From Nymphaea colorata (taxonomy: Eukaryota; Streptophyta; Magnoliopsida; Nymphaeales; Nymphaeaceae): DNA of 64,000 nt. Below, one piece after another: positions 25,545 through 37,097 of this stretch. Made by a program: the position numbers and the translations under genes. The notes under the pieces are model-generated. The model was not told the origin of the DNA, ran no database searches, and was given only the letters and a program-made list of their open reading frames with translations. Where the stretch lies: NCBI RefSeq assembly GCF_008831285.2, contig NC_045143.1, forward strand, positions 3,729,503 to 3,793,502, read 5' to 3'. How positions within the stretch are numbered: position 1 is the stretch's first letter; the number at the start of each line of letters is the position of its first letter.

Positions 25545-25913
25545 GCTCCAGCAATATGCTCTGTCATTGAAAAATAATGGCATTAATCTCTGTCCGCTCT
25601 TTTGTCAAAAAGTTTTCACTTTGTTCTGGCTATTCTGGACTGATTAAGTTGACGAAAATAGAATCTTAGTGATCTCATGTCTCGCAGCATCCTTCTCATG
25701 GCTAATCAAAATCGATGAACTGAAATATGGACTTGACAACAGGCGAAAGTTCTGGAGAGAGAGAGAAAGAGAGAGAGAGACCTGTAGATGACTTTTCACC
25801 TCATCATTCGTTAATCCATCAACCTTCATCAGCTCACGTATCTGCTTTGGAGTTGCGACTGCAATCCAAATGAAAAGGAGTAATCTGATCAGTCTAGCAG
25901 TTGGCAAATCTCT

Positions 25914-25983
<70 letters not shown>

Positions 25984-27311
25984 GTTTTACCTTGGGAACC
26001 ACCCAATTGTTGCAAAGCATTGACAAATCTGCGGTGAAGATCAGGAGACCAACACCTTCTTGGTTTCCTATGAGTCTGACCTGCAGTCTGCGCCTGCTCG
26101 TTGCCACTCTTATGATCGGTCCCTATTCCTCCACCACCATTGTCATTGCTACGGTGGACGTCCTCACTGCTCATGATTCTCGAGACCGGAACTGCCAACT
26201 CCGCCGCTGATTCCGTCTGGCTGGGCTCGTCGGCGCACTTATCACTTGGAGCAAGTGCGAGTTCCGGAAGAGGCCTTAAGGCTTGAGTTGCGCCGGTCTT
26301 ATCTTTCGTGAATGGAAGAAACGCACCTCCGTTTCTTTGCTTAGCATCGAGACCTAGCTTCGAGGTTGCCGGTAAGCCGTGCTCGGATTCCATGGCTGCA
26401 GATCCTTTCTGCTTGCTGCCATCGTTGGCTTGGCTCCATAGTTGGGCTGTGGTCATCCAAGTTGTCTTGTCAGGACTCGTTTCGATCGCCGTCAGGCTTC
26501 TATCAGAGGATTCCGGATGTTTAAGAGGTATGAATTCTTCAAGAACTGGGCTAGAGCTGTGATTCAGCTGGCATGCTGCTAGTTGCTGCCTGGAAGCTTC
26601 CATGACTGCACATAAAAGCAATAATTATTTAACAATATTGGATCCAACCAGAGAGAAAATGATCAGCTTTTTATGGCCAATATCAATCAACCAGGAGCCA
26701 CCCTTAACGATGACTATCCATCACTTGTTGATCTAAGTGGCGATGGTGCAATTAACTAGGACATAGAATCTTTTCCTTAGATGACAGAATACAAAATCTC
26801 CGTGAGAGGATTATTGGGTTGTGTTCGAGAGAGAGAGCTGACAAAAAGTACAGAGGCCTTCTCCCTGAAAAGAGGCCGGTGCTGTTCAAGTCAAAATTTC
26901 GTCCTTTCCAGACAGCCGATGTGGAATAGATAAAAGGAAAGAAAGAAGAGACAATTATTAGTTGGTAAGGCTCATTTAGCTGCTGAGATTCAAGAAAAGA
27001 CGAGAACTGCTGCGCAAGTGCTATACTGATTGCCGTATAAAATTGCAGTGATCTTCTGCTGATCAGTTGGAGCAGAAAGGAGATGGGGAAAAGGGAAAGG
27101 AAAAGAGTAGATTTGAAGTACCATCATTGAGCAGTTGCATGCAAAGGGGAAGTTCACGTCTGAAGGCGTCGATCTTGAGGCGCTCCTCTTCCAATCGGTT
27201 GAGGAAGTCTTCGAGCTTGTTGGTCTTGTCCAACTGATCGCCAAAAGACTTGAATAACAGAGCGCAGCTGCTGGGCTTGCTCTCTAAGCTGAATTCAGAA
27301 GAAGGGTTCAT
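24308..27311 (-). CDS. HHO: HHO/NIGT1-type GARP transcription factor
   Basis: Four exons on the minus strand, 27122-27311, 25991-26605, 25782-25858 and 24308-24886, sum to 486 residues in frame. The amino-terminal segment [20 protein letters not shown] (about 37-56) is the conserved coiled-coil/globular region of the HRS1/HHO family. The single GARP (Myb-like) DNA-binding domain covers about 244-302 and is split over three exons: [18 protein letters not shown], then [20 protein letters not shown], then KYRLHTRR. The carboxyl end is low-complexity (Ala, Pro, Asn runs) and acidic, closing in DITLKF. HRS1/HHO (NIGT1) proteins are nuclear repressors in nitrate and phosphate starvation signalling; the same role here is inference from family. 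No canonical LxLxL EAR motif is obvious; the nearest is GLSLRK. A long CT tract sits just upstream of the ATG in the 5' leader. Confidence 0.95.
25032..25075. repeat. AT microsatellite in HHO intron 3
   Basis: An (AT)n run from about 25038 is followed by ATAGATAGATATAG variants. It lies inside the 895-bp third intron of the HHO gene. A second (AT)n run lies at about 25517-25543 in the same intron. Confidence 0.85.
25909..25980. repeat. Compound CT/AT microsatellite filling HHO intron 2
   Basis: (CT)n then (AT)n occupies most of the 132-bp intron 25859-25990. On the coding strand it reads AT repeats followed by GA repeats. The intron interrupts the GARP domain. Confidence 0.9.
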
Positions 27312-27319
27312 CTCTCTTA

Positions 27320-27321
<2 letters not shown>

Positions 27322-27372
<51 letters not shown>

Positions 27373-27377
27373 CCTCT
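27322..27377. repeat. CT tract in the 5' leader of the HHO gene
   Basis: About 50 bases of CT repeat ending in CCCTCCCTC, beginning 11 bases upstream of the ATG (GA-repeat on the coding strand). GA-rich leaders are common in plants and can bind GAGA-type (BPC) factors; that use here is inference. Confidence 0.85.
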
Positions 27378-30072
27378 AAGTGTTCATGTGCTTCTTGTTT
27401 TGCTGATATGGAATAACTGAGGATGCTTGTATGTTGCTGGGGATTAATGGAATATGAGATGAGGAGGAGGATATCGGGGATCGATCATATTTTAGTGCAG
27501 TAGAAAGAGAAGAGAGAGAGAGAGAGATCAAAGAATAAAGCAGGAATAAGGAAAGAAAAGAAAGCGATAAAGCAAGGGCTTGTAATTTCTTTGAAAGAGC
27601 AAAGTTAGAAAAAGGTTAACAAGGAAGGTGAGGAATCAGGTGGCAATACCATGTGCACTACCGCTCTTGCCTCGTAAACATTGAAATCCTTCAATTTTTT
27701 CCTTTTCTTTCAGACGAACTTTATTTCCTCTTTCTGTGAATTTTTATGCTTATTTTATTTTAAAATCGCTAGTCAAGAAAAGCCTTTTTCCCTCTCCTTG
27801 AATCATGAAAAAGACAGAAAGGCCGTTTCCATCTTATATTCATATAAAGTTTGTGAAAATATTGTCTCTTAAATCTTTAATAACGAGAATGACCTTTACC
27901 TTTGATAAATCAAACAAATTCCCAACTTTTATTACAATTATAAACAGTTTTATCTTCTAAATTGTCATAATAATACATAATTTACCTAGTAGAGCAGAGA
28001 CTCATTAAGCATGTAGTTTTCATGTTTTCATACGATTTAGAGCGACAAAACCCAATGTCATTCTCACATTGCACCGAAAGAAAGTTCTATCTTTTTCACA
28101 CTGTACTAACAGATACATTCTTCTATTCAACCCAAAACCTGGTTCAGGTAAATTAATAAGTTATTTGAGAGAAAGAATTATACATCTTAATTTAATCAAG
28201 CAACTCTTTTTAACCCATTTCATGGCTGACTTCAAATGAAGAAACAAACAAATCGCTAGATTTGAGGTTGTTGACAAACCGCAGGTTTCTAGGCTTTGTT
28301 CTACACAGTAAAAAAATCGTGTGATATTTTCTCCAAATTACGAGGAAGAACCATTCAAGGAACAAATTAATTAGTTGATGGGCGTTGCTCCTAATTCAGA
28401 AGCCAACCCTGACAGAGATCAAATTATTATAAGGAAAACACCAAGAGAAAGTTGAGACTGAAAATTGCAGAATGGTAAGAAGGTTGGCATTTCATCATCA
28501 AGTTCCTTGCTTCAGCATCATCATCATCACCAGGCGAAATGACACAGATACAGTAGACCTCCTTAGACAGAACCTAGCATACGTTGCATCATTAATGATG
28601 TTTGCCATATCACTGTATTATCATGCATGGTAGAATAACATCATGATGGTCGATCCTCACATGATCCATACTATCATTGCTAGTCAGAATGATGTTATGC
28701 TCCCCATTTTCTTAGTATTCTAAAAGGCAGAGTATCCTCCTCCCCCTGCTCATCATTGTGATAGAATTGCAATTTGCAAACACGAGAAGATAGAAGAATT
28801 AAAGAAGAAAAGGGAAAGAGGGAGGAAGAGAAAAAGAAATTAAAGTGGGAATCTTGCCTTGTGCTTCTGACTTTAATGCAGTGGGAAGGAAGGCAGGAAG
28901 ATTCTGATGATCTTGCAGAATTCTAATGGCAACAAAGGAAGGAGAAGGAAGAGAGAAAAATAAAAAAAACTGCATCGAATTCGCTGTGCAATTATTGGAT
29001 TTGATTGCTGGACTTAAAACTCTAAAGGGAAGTCTTAATTTGCAAGCTTCCAAGGCTCACCTTTTTCTCTTTGCCTAAGATTCTCTTGTTTTCGATGCGT
29101 CGGCAAGAGAGAGAGAGGGGGAAAGAAAAAGCGAAAGAGAGGAAGGGATTGTTACATCCTCCACCTCTATGGCGCCCAGCCACCACCACCGCCGCTACTG
29201 GCAGCGCCATGGCCACCACCGGGGCCCAGCCACCACCACCATCGCCGTCTAAAGAGAATCCGTCAGCGACAAGTTCCCACATATTCTGTTCTATGAATAT
29301 CCTTTTTGTCTCCGGTTTACCAAAGAATATTCCTCTTTAAAGAGCACAGGCGTTCACATTGCACCACCAAGACTGCACTTTTCTTTCAAAAAGAAAAAAT
29401 CTTTAGCTCAGCTTGAGAGAAAGTATTATTATGACCTTGTTTTCTTTAATGACAAGGAATCATCTGCGTTAGGTGCATGGATGGAACTTGTTGCCAAGAT
29501 TGATTACAAATTTTATAATTTGAATCATGAAATCACAAAAATGTGTCGATATCGGCGCCAATATTTTCTGCAACATTAATCACATTTGCATGTGCATATA
29601 TCCTGATTCTGCATAAGTGGTTGATCCTTCGGAACTTTGAGCAGACAAGATGGCCAAGAGTTTCACATGTTTGACTCCAACTTTCAAGAGTCATGTCAAC
29701 CAATTAACTAATATGGAGGGAATCAATTATATGTCACAATATTAACCATAACGCAATGTCCTTGGACATGGTTGAGAATCTCTCCATGTCCAATATTCTT
29801 CCTTTGTTTTACACCTCTCTCTCTCTCTCTCTCTGCACTAGGTAGGTATATGCAACGTTTCCTACCTTTTTCTGACTTAAAAAACAGATGGGGTAAGGCA
29901 GATTCTCACTAGTTGCAGGAATTTGTTCTACCATCTTTGTTTCTTTGAGAAAACCAAATGACTAATACACGACTTACAGTTTTCCATCTTAATTTTGAGT
30001 TTAATTCATTCTCATCACACACACATACACACACAAACTCCCATTGCATATCTACAATTCTGGACCTGATCG

Positions 30073-30306
30073 ATGAACCAGTTAGAGTGTGAAACAAAAG
30101 ACATGACATACCATTTGGAGAATTGGTTGTTTACGTTTTGGTGGATCATTTGGAACTACAAAAACAATATTATTTATAGAAATGAGGTTGTCTCAGTTCA
30201 GCGCATGACATCCTCCATTTTGAATGATGTCTGGTTAATTTCCTGTAACCTATGGAAAAATGATTGTACATTCAACTTCTTACAAGAATTAAGAGCTGAT
30301 TTTTAG
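30073..30306 (+). pseudogene. Possible LINE ORF2 carboxyl-terminal remnant
   Basis: A 77-residue open frame contains FTFWWIIWNYKNNIIYRNE, which resembles the tryptophan-rich IW..RN segment near the carboxyl end of plant L1-type ORF2 proteins. No reverse transcriptase or poly-A tail is visible around it, so if real it is a short decayed fragment. The assignment rests on this short motif alone. Confidence 0.35.
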
Positions 30307-31086
30307 ATGCAATCTTTATTTGAGGTTCAAAGTTTTTGTTGGACTTATGTTAAGTTATCTCTCTCTCTCTCTCTCTCTTTCTTTTCTTTTATGCTTCAAG
30401 GAGCATAGCGTAGTTGGTCGAGCGAGAAGTACACAAGGCACATACATTGTAAACACACATGCATGGCAGCAGCAGAAACAAGGAAGAAGGAGCAGGAATA
30501 TATATAACTTGCTTTGTCTTTCTAATGGACGAAAACCCCTTCATCTGCGAGAGTGCAATTCTGGGATATCCATGGACTCATCTTTATTTGTCTCCATAGT
30601 TCAACTGGAATCTCTATTATGCCTCTTTTACAATGTTAAAACAAAAAAAAAGGAGGAAAAGAAAGTAAAAAGGAAAAGCCAATATTTGGAGAATAATTGT
30701 CCAAAGGGTGTTCACCAACATATTTTAACAAAAGAATAATCAAAAGCATCAATCTAAAAGGAGATTCTAACTTGTCGTGGTTGTTTTCTAAAATACAACA
30801 GAAAGAAAAGAAAAAAAGGAAGTTCCTCTGCGTCCCCATGGAGCCATGGGTGGCCCAATTTTAAGGCACGGTAAAATTAATGACTGTAGGGACGAATATG
30901 TGACAATTACATTGTCTGGGCTCGTGTGGGCAGTTGCCTACGCAAGCCAATGCCTCTGCCCGTGCTGAAAAGTTGGACCAGACAGTCTCCTTTTTAATTT
31001 CCTTGGCAAACATTCTCCTGTGGACACTTTTTGCTATGCTTGAAAATGACTGAAGAAATTATCTCCCGTCCCTCTCTCCTACATAA

Positions 31087-31277
31087 GGTTGTGTTTGTTT
31101 CACTATAGATCTGATATAAGCTGTGATCCGAGATCCTTCATGGATTTAAAGTCACATCCTCCTCGCCTCCATTCCAATCATAAATCCATGGTTTTTAAAC
31201 ATTTCATGCTACTCACAAAAATAACTCATATTTTTGTGTAGCATCAGATTTAAGATCCAAGACTATCAAACACAACC
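31087..31277. mobile_element. Tourist-like (PIF/Harbinger) MITE, 191 bp
   Basis: The terminal inverted repeat GGTTGTGTTTG at the left matches CAAACACAACC at the right. Each is flanked by TAA (31084-31086 and 31278-31280), the 3-bp target typical of PIF/Harbinger elements. Further complementarity (ATCTGAT / ATCAGAT) extends inward. The element is non-coding. Confidence 0.8.
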
Positions 31278-33379
31278 TAAAAGAAAAGCTAGAAACAGAT
31301 TTTTAATTTCCTTGAGACATCATTAGGGAGATTATTTCAACCAACATTTACATGGCATTGGAGGTATCTAGTCCAAAAAATACACCTGCTACTTGGTTGG
31401 GAACTTCATTTCTAAAAAATTATGCTTCTTGCTAATTTGGACCTAGGGGTGCAAACTAATTGGATATGGATACTCAAAATACATGAAAAGGATTATCTAT
31501 AAGATATCTGCCCTGAATCCAATCCGTTTGCAACACTATTTGAATATGAAAACTGATAAATCGGACCTGGTATGCTCAGAACTTTGCTTACAGGTCAAAG
31601 ATCTGCAAAAACTTCATTAGTTTTTTTTTTTTTAATATACGAATGTCTCTTATGGTTTAAAATTTAAAGTAAGAGTGCATTTTAGCTGGTCCTATTGTTT
31701 CATAGAGTTACCCTCTTGGATTTGGATCCAGATTCACTTTCAGGTTCCCAAGTCTGAGTTCAAATCCAATTGGGTCGGATCCGGGTGAATCCGAACCGGC
31801 TCGGAAGGGCTGGTGCTTTGTCTGACTGATGCAGCCTTTTGACCATGTGGGCTAAAAAGTAGGATAAGATGTGCTGGGACTCGGGGAAAAAAAAGTTCTA
31901 AAATCGACCAAAAACAAGATTCAGGGACAGCTGATGACCGGTCCATAAAGTCGTCGGGCAAACGTCACCTTTTTCCTGAAAAGAATATATCCGGGAATTT
32001 CCGGGAGACCGGAAAGTGCAGGCCCGGATTCTTTCTGGCAGAGAAAGACAAACCTGGGGAATTTCCCGGAAACCCATGAGTGAAGCTGGCGGTCGGTGCA
32101 GCTCCGGCCGTCGATCTGAAACACGAACGGCTGACAATGTGCGGGTTCTCTGGCGAAAAGTACGGTCCGGACTCGAGTCCGAACGGCTCTTTACCAGGTT
32201 TGATTTAACTGGATCTTCTTTTAAAGTCTGCCCACTCAACCATGTTTAACCTTTTATAAATCTGTCAGATTTTTTTTTGCTTTGGAGGAAGAGTGAGATC
32301 AAAGAAAGGAATTGGAGGGAGGGCAGCAGAAAATATATGTGTGGCGGTGGCTCCTTTAAGAGCTGCATTTGCGATGGTTATTAAAAGATTGTACCTGGAT
32401 GTCTACCATTTTCCTGTATTATCTTAGTTTCTAGACTTGTACTTCTCACCACCAAGAACTATTTGAGTAAAAGAAAAAGGTGAGAATTATGTCCACCCAC
32501 CTCTCTCTCTTCCCCTCTATATGTGTATAAAGTATTCCTCACATCTTAAAAGTAATAAAGTTCAGTCAAGTATCTCTGCAACTAATGCGCTTTATAGAAG
32601 CCTGAAGGGTGTACATGTTGTTAATTCGATTCTTATGGATACTATTCAGCGGTGGAGTCGGAAGTTTTCGATCAAAGGTTACTCGTTCAAAAAAATATGT
32701 GACATAACAAATAAATAAACTGATCGTTGGAAATTGCCAATTTAAAAATGTGGAACTGTGTGGGCAACTGTCCACACATGCCCATATGCAGCTCAGCCAC
32801 TGATACTATTATAATGTGAGAGTGTCACACTTAACTGATAGGACATTGTCTTCCATCATATGCGCCAATGCAGATTTAAACCCTAAAAGCAAGAGAAAAA
32901 GGAAGGGCTCCTTGTTTGGATGGCTTTTCATTCAAATCCTCAAATATGTTTTGTAAAAATTAATTATAGAAATGTGATCTCCATGTATAGGAGCGAAGCT
33001 ATGTTTTGAAAATTTTGAAATACTGAAAAAAAAATTGAACAAAACAGTTTCGTGGAACATCCCTGATCATGACTTAATGTAAATCTAAGTTTAGTTATGA
33101 TTTTGGGGCTTAATTGGTTTCCCCTAAATAAATATTGAATATAAATATTAAATTTAATGTCTCATTGGAATGTATAAATGTCAGTGGGGAGGAGGGAAAT
33201 CAAACTTTTGCCGCCACCCTGACCTCAACGGACGGGAAGAAGAGAAGGGCCTTCAACGCCTTCTCCTGGCTACGATTTCTATGCGTCTCCTCTATGTTTT
33301 TCTTCCAAAAGAAGTGCGTAACAGATTGTGTTCTTTCTTCACGAAATCACGAACTTGTTAGCGGCGATCTCACCCTACA

Positions 33380-35410
33380 ATGGCCGGCTGCCGGCAGAAC
33401 TACAGAGTTCAGAAGAGCGATTCTTCTACTTCAGGAAATTTAGGTTTGACTTTGCTTTATCCCGAAACATTTGTGCTTTGTTTCCCGCACGCTTCAATTT
33501 GGGATAAATTCTATTCTAGCCGTCCCTAGCATCAAAACATTTTGATCGAGTATGGCGATTGTCCGTTTTTCGTTTTTTTTTTTTTTTTTTCTTTTCCCAT
33601 TCTGCTCTTTATTCGTGTCCTTTTAGGTATAGCGTGATCGTCGATTTGATGCAAATCGTGAAATCCTTCTCCGATTAAGTTTCTTGATATATTGTTCTAT
33701 CGGCTTAGCATTAAGTTTTTCTTTGTACGATTTTTCAGTTTTCCCGTTCCTCTCGTGAATTTGGAGAACGGAATCACGTTGACTAATAGCATGGAAGGAG
33801 CTGCAATGTTATCTACAGTTTTGAGGAAATCAGCATACTTCTTTAGCTACTCTTGCTTTTGCAGTCTCTGCTACTTCGCAGAACCTAAGTTCGTAAAAAC
33901 AAAATTTTCGGAAGTACAAATTTGAAAAAATTGCAACATGGCTGTGCATACCACTGCATTAATCTGCAGGATCCACGTATTTAAACTTGTTAATCCTTAA
34001 CGAATAATGATGGAAAGTTCTTTTGAATACAGGTATCGGTGTCTGCATGATCAACAATTCATGGAGAGATGAGCAGCGTCCAGACTTTATACAATTTGTT
34101 TCTTCCTTTCTGAGAGCGAATGCTTATCGGCTCAATTTCCTGCCAATTGCTCCCGTAATTTTCCCTCAAGATATATTTTACTTTCATGCCACACTAGTTC
34201 CATGTATTAAGTTCCCTGAGCATGAGGTACAGGACTTTATTTTCAACAATGGTGGACTGTCCGTCGCATTCATCTTTATTACAAATTGGAACCCTCAGAA
34301 TATCCCAGCAATATTTGGCAGGTATACTATTTGAGCACGTGAGATCAGATTTCATAGTTCATTAGCTTATTGACGTTGTTATTGCCTGCAGAATTACAAA
34401 GTTGAAAAACCAGTTTGGCCACTTCTATGCTGTTGCGACTATTTGTTCTGCAGAGCAGAACGAGTCATTCATTAATTCATATTTCAAGTCAGTGTGCAAG
34501 CTAACACTGATCTCTTCTCTTATTCTTTGATGGATATAAGAAATGTCTTATATTACTTATTATGATGCAGATATGGCATAGAGATTGGCAAACCCACATT
34601 TATCATAGTAGACAATCCAGAAATGGGATTTGAAAAGATTGTGAAGATTGCATATGTAAAAGGAGGTGAAAAGCCATTCTTTACATTTTACAAGATGCAT
34701 TTATTCCCTACACCGTAGTTAACTATGTCCTATTTCCTCCACAGAATGTAAGAGAAAAGATGTAATCTCCAAGTTGAAGACTGAGGTTAGTCATTGTTGA
34801 ATTCTCAAATTTAGCAAATTAAGTTGCTGACGAACAATGGTTCTCTGTTTCTTTAAAGCGTGAGCTTTCAGTGCAGGTTATGGAAGCTTATGTCAATGTA
34901 ATCACTGCCATACCTGGACTTGACAACCATGATGCCAGTGCGGTAATTTAGCTTGTTCTTTCGAAACAATATTGAGACCAGCACCAACTTTACGATGTCA
35001 TTCTTGTTTTATTCTATGTGTGGGCGAGTGAAGCAGGAAGAAGGCATCTCCCAAGAAATTAGAGCGATTAATGTTCTGCTTCACTGTGCAGGAATTTGGG
35101 TGGCTTTATGAGTCGAATTTTGTTTTTTTTTTTTTCCACTGCGCGTGTCCGTTTTTGTTTGCATGTGCAAGATTTTGCCTTCATTTCCAGATGTTGACAT
35201 GTCGTGCTTGTTTATTTTCATCTATTTATCCTTTACATGTTCCTTATTTTCGTTGTTCAGCTTATTGGTTCCATTGGTTCCATCGAAGCATTGTCTAAAG
35301 CATCCAAGGAGTTCATAATGGAGAACACTGATCTTTCAGCTGAGAAAGCAGAACTAATTGAGAAATTCTTTAAAGATCCCAAGTATTATCTGTCTCCAAA
35401 ATTTAACTAG
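33380..35410 (+). CDS. PTD: PARTING DANCERS (PTD) meiotic crossover protein
   Basis: Eight exons, 33380-33443, 34033-34154, 34233-34321, 34392-34487, 34571-34665, 34745-34785, 34859-34942 and 35261-35410, sum to 246 residues in frame. The protein shows the plant PTD pattern: [12 protein letters not shown] near the start, [48 protein letters not shown], a carboxyl helix-hairpin-helix stretch ([30 protein letters not shown]) and the ending [14 protein letters not shown] is an ERCC1/SPO16-like protein lacking nuclease activity. With the XPF-like SHOC1/ZIP2 it stabilises recombination intermediates for interference-sensitive (class I) crossovers in meiosis, in the nucleus. I recognise it from memory of the Arabidopsis and rice proteins. 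The start is the first ATG whose exon splices in phase into the conserved body; an ORF at 33692-33925 was not needed. Intron 2 is frame-preserving (see findings). Confidence 0.9.
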
Positions 35411-35931
35411 TGCTATGCTGTTTCCACAAGATGTGGGTAAAGTAAAATACTTTCTGACAAAAAATGGGGTTCCTCAGATTTGTAAATTCATTCGATTTAA
35501 TTCTATGGTTACTCCTCCTTTCAGGATATCCAATTGTTTCAAGAGACCTTCATGAAAATGGATAAGCAGACATTAAGCCATCTCTTGGTTGTTGCACAGC
35601 TATTTTTATGTGCTTCCAACTAACCTTGTCAACTCTCAACATGTACCTGCCCCTTTCAGAGCAGCCCCAGGTGGAGATGCTGCTGCAAAACATACATGAT
35701 CTGGTGAACCGTTACATTCAAGATTTCTTTGTGGATGCCATCAAATAATTCAGGACCTTCAGACTTGGTAAGACTGCTGACGCTGAACTCCGGAATGGGG
35801 AAACTATGTCCTTCAGTTCTTAAGCGAAGTTGCAGCAATCAAAGTTGCTGATTTGACGTACTCGGGAAATGATGATCTTTTACTGCTACGTGCCTGCATA
35901 TTTGGTCAATATGGTTATGATTGACTCTACT

Positions 35932-35984
<53 letters not shown>

Positions 35985-37097
35985 AAAGTCTTATTAAAGA
36001 AAACAAGTCACAAGAAAAAATGCTGGCCGCCAGAAAATCTCATTGGAAAATTGCTGGGCATAAAAAAATCCTACTGAATAGGTGGAGTTTCAGGGATCTT
36101 CATTTCCATTATATATAATGGTTTAAATGAAAACGTAATTTGTAGATAAAAATGGCTGGATCAACTTCGACCGAGTCTTTAAAAAGATGGATAGGGCCAT
36201 AGGTTTGTTGACTGTACCCGGGTTTGTCTGTGTTCGGGCCATGTTCAAGGGTCTGCTCGTAGCCTTAACCGTATCTTACACATGACGACACAGGTTCCCT
36301 GTTGACATAGCCACATAAAGGTACCCGTGGCCGTCTGATAGATGATTCAACCAATTAGGCCTGGACGTGAAGTGCTTTTGGTTTGTAGTTGTTAAAAGTA
36401 GATGTGTGAATACTGCGCTTTTTCAACTACAGAGGACGTTGTGTGAAATTGAAAACAAAAATGTTTTTGGAAATTATTGTCAGCAAGTAAACAGCTTTCT
36501 TGGAACCTGTTTTCCATTCAGGAAACTCGGAAAAGTGAAGCCCATTTTTGGGAGTAACTGCAAAATATTGCCCAGATGGAATTTTCTCATTAACCATGCA
36601 GGAAAGGATTTGAAAATAAGTCTTCCGGCGCCTGCAGATTCTCAAATTTCTCTGCAGGCGACACAACTACTGCTTCTGGCCCAGATGTTCCAAATAATTT
36701 TTTTTAGCAACAATTACGAAGGCTGTACAGTTCAGAAAGTCGATTCCGCTTTAGTTCTGCACCTGAAGTTCCATGCTCTGAAATTTAAGCATATGTATGG
36801 AGATAAAACTGGTACATCTCCATGAGGCCGTATCTAGAAGGAAGATAAGATCCAGACACTGAGCAAGAAGTATCAGTTCCAAAAAAATTAATAATAAAAA
36901 AAAAATGGATCTGAGATTTTATGCTGTTACGTCCGCATGTTTTAGCCAATCATTCAGTGTTACCGACTTCCTGGAGACCGATACCAAATCCAAACTAAAC
37001 CGTCCCATTGCCAAAAAAGCATACGAGATAAGACTCCTGAAATAGCCAATCATTATTCATAAAGACTCCGGGGGAGAGAGAGAGAGAGAGAGAGGCC
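35411..37097. other. Intergenic between PTD and MOT1
   Basis: 35411-35830 includes PTD 3' UTR and coding-like scraps at 35526-35747 (see findings). A long (AT)n microsatellite lies at 35933-35982. A 152-codon open frame at 36367-36825 has no recognisable family, no repeat structure and no splice or promoter context, so I do not call it a gene. A GA run (about 37074-37093) directly precedes the MOT1 ATG. Confidence 0.5.
35933..35982. repeat. (AT)n microsatellite, about 25 units
   Basis: Uninterrupted AT dinucleotide run in the PTD-MOT1 intergenic region. Confidence 0.95.

Larger units (their letters stand above)
27378..33379. other. Gene-poor region between the HHO and PTD genes
   Basis: Six kilobases without a gene I can support. 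27400-28800 is HHO upstream DNA, with GA runs near 27512. 29100-29260 is an island of CCACCACC/GCCGCC-rich sequence, possibly the leader of an unseen transcript. 30073-30306 holds a probable LINE scrap and 31087-31277 a Tourist-like MITE. 31740-32240 is GC-richer, with many CCGGG and CCGGA motifs and open frames in several phases but no recognisable protein. 33190-33379 is probably the PTD 5' UTR or promoter. Confidence 0.5.

Noticed and set aside
28560-28720. ATCATGATG-rich region as a possible miRNA hairpin
   Set aside because: No long continuous complementary arms; repeated ATGATG words only.
29022-29340. Ala/Val/Gly-rich and Pro-rich frames on opposite strands
   Set aside because: Both come from one GCC/CCACC-rich island; low-complexity translation in both directions is not evidence of coding.
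31740-32250. Several overlapping frames in a GC-richer stretch
   Set aside because: Frames in many phases on both strands with no family resemblance; CCGGG/CCGGA-rich sequence simply lacks stops.
33692-33925. Open frame between PTD exons 1 and 2 considered as a PTD exon
   Set aside because: Exon 1 (33380-33443) splices directly in phase into 34033, giving the conserved [15 protein letters not shown] junction; the frame has no counterpart in PTD proteins.
36367-36825. 152-codon plus-strand open frame upstream of MOT1
   Set aside because: No domain, repeat pattern or conserved-looking segment, no promoter or splice context, and composition of ordinary AT-rich intergenic DNA.
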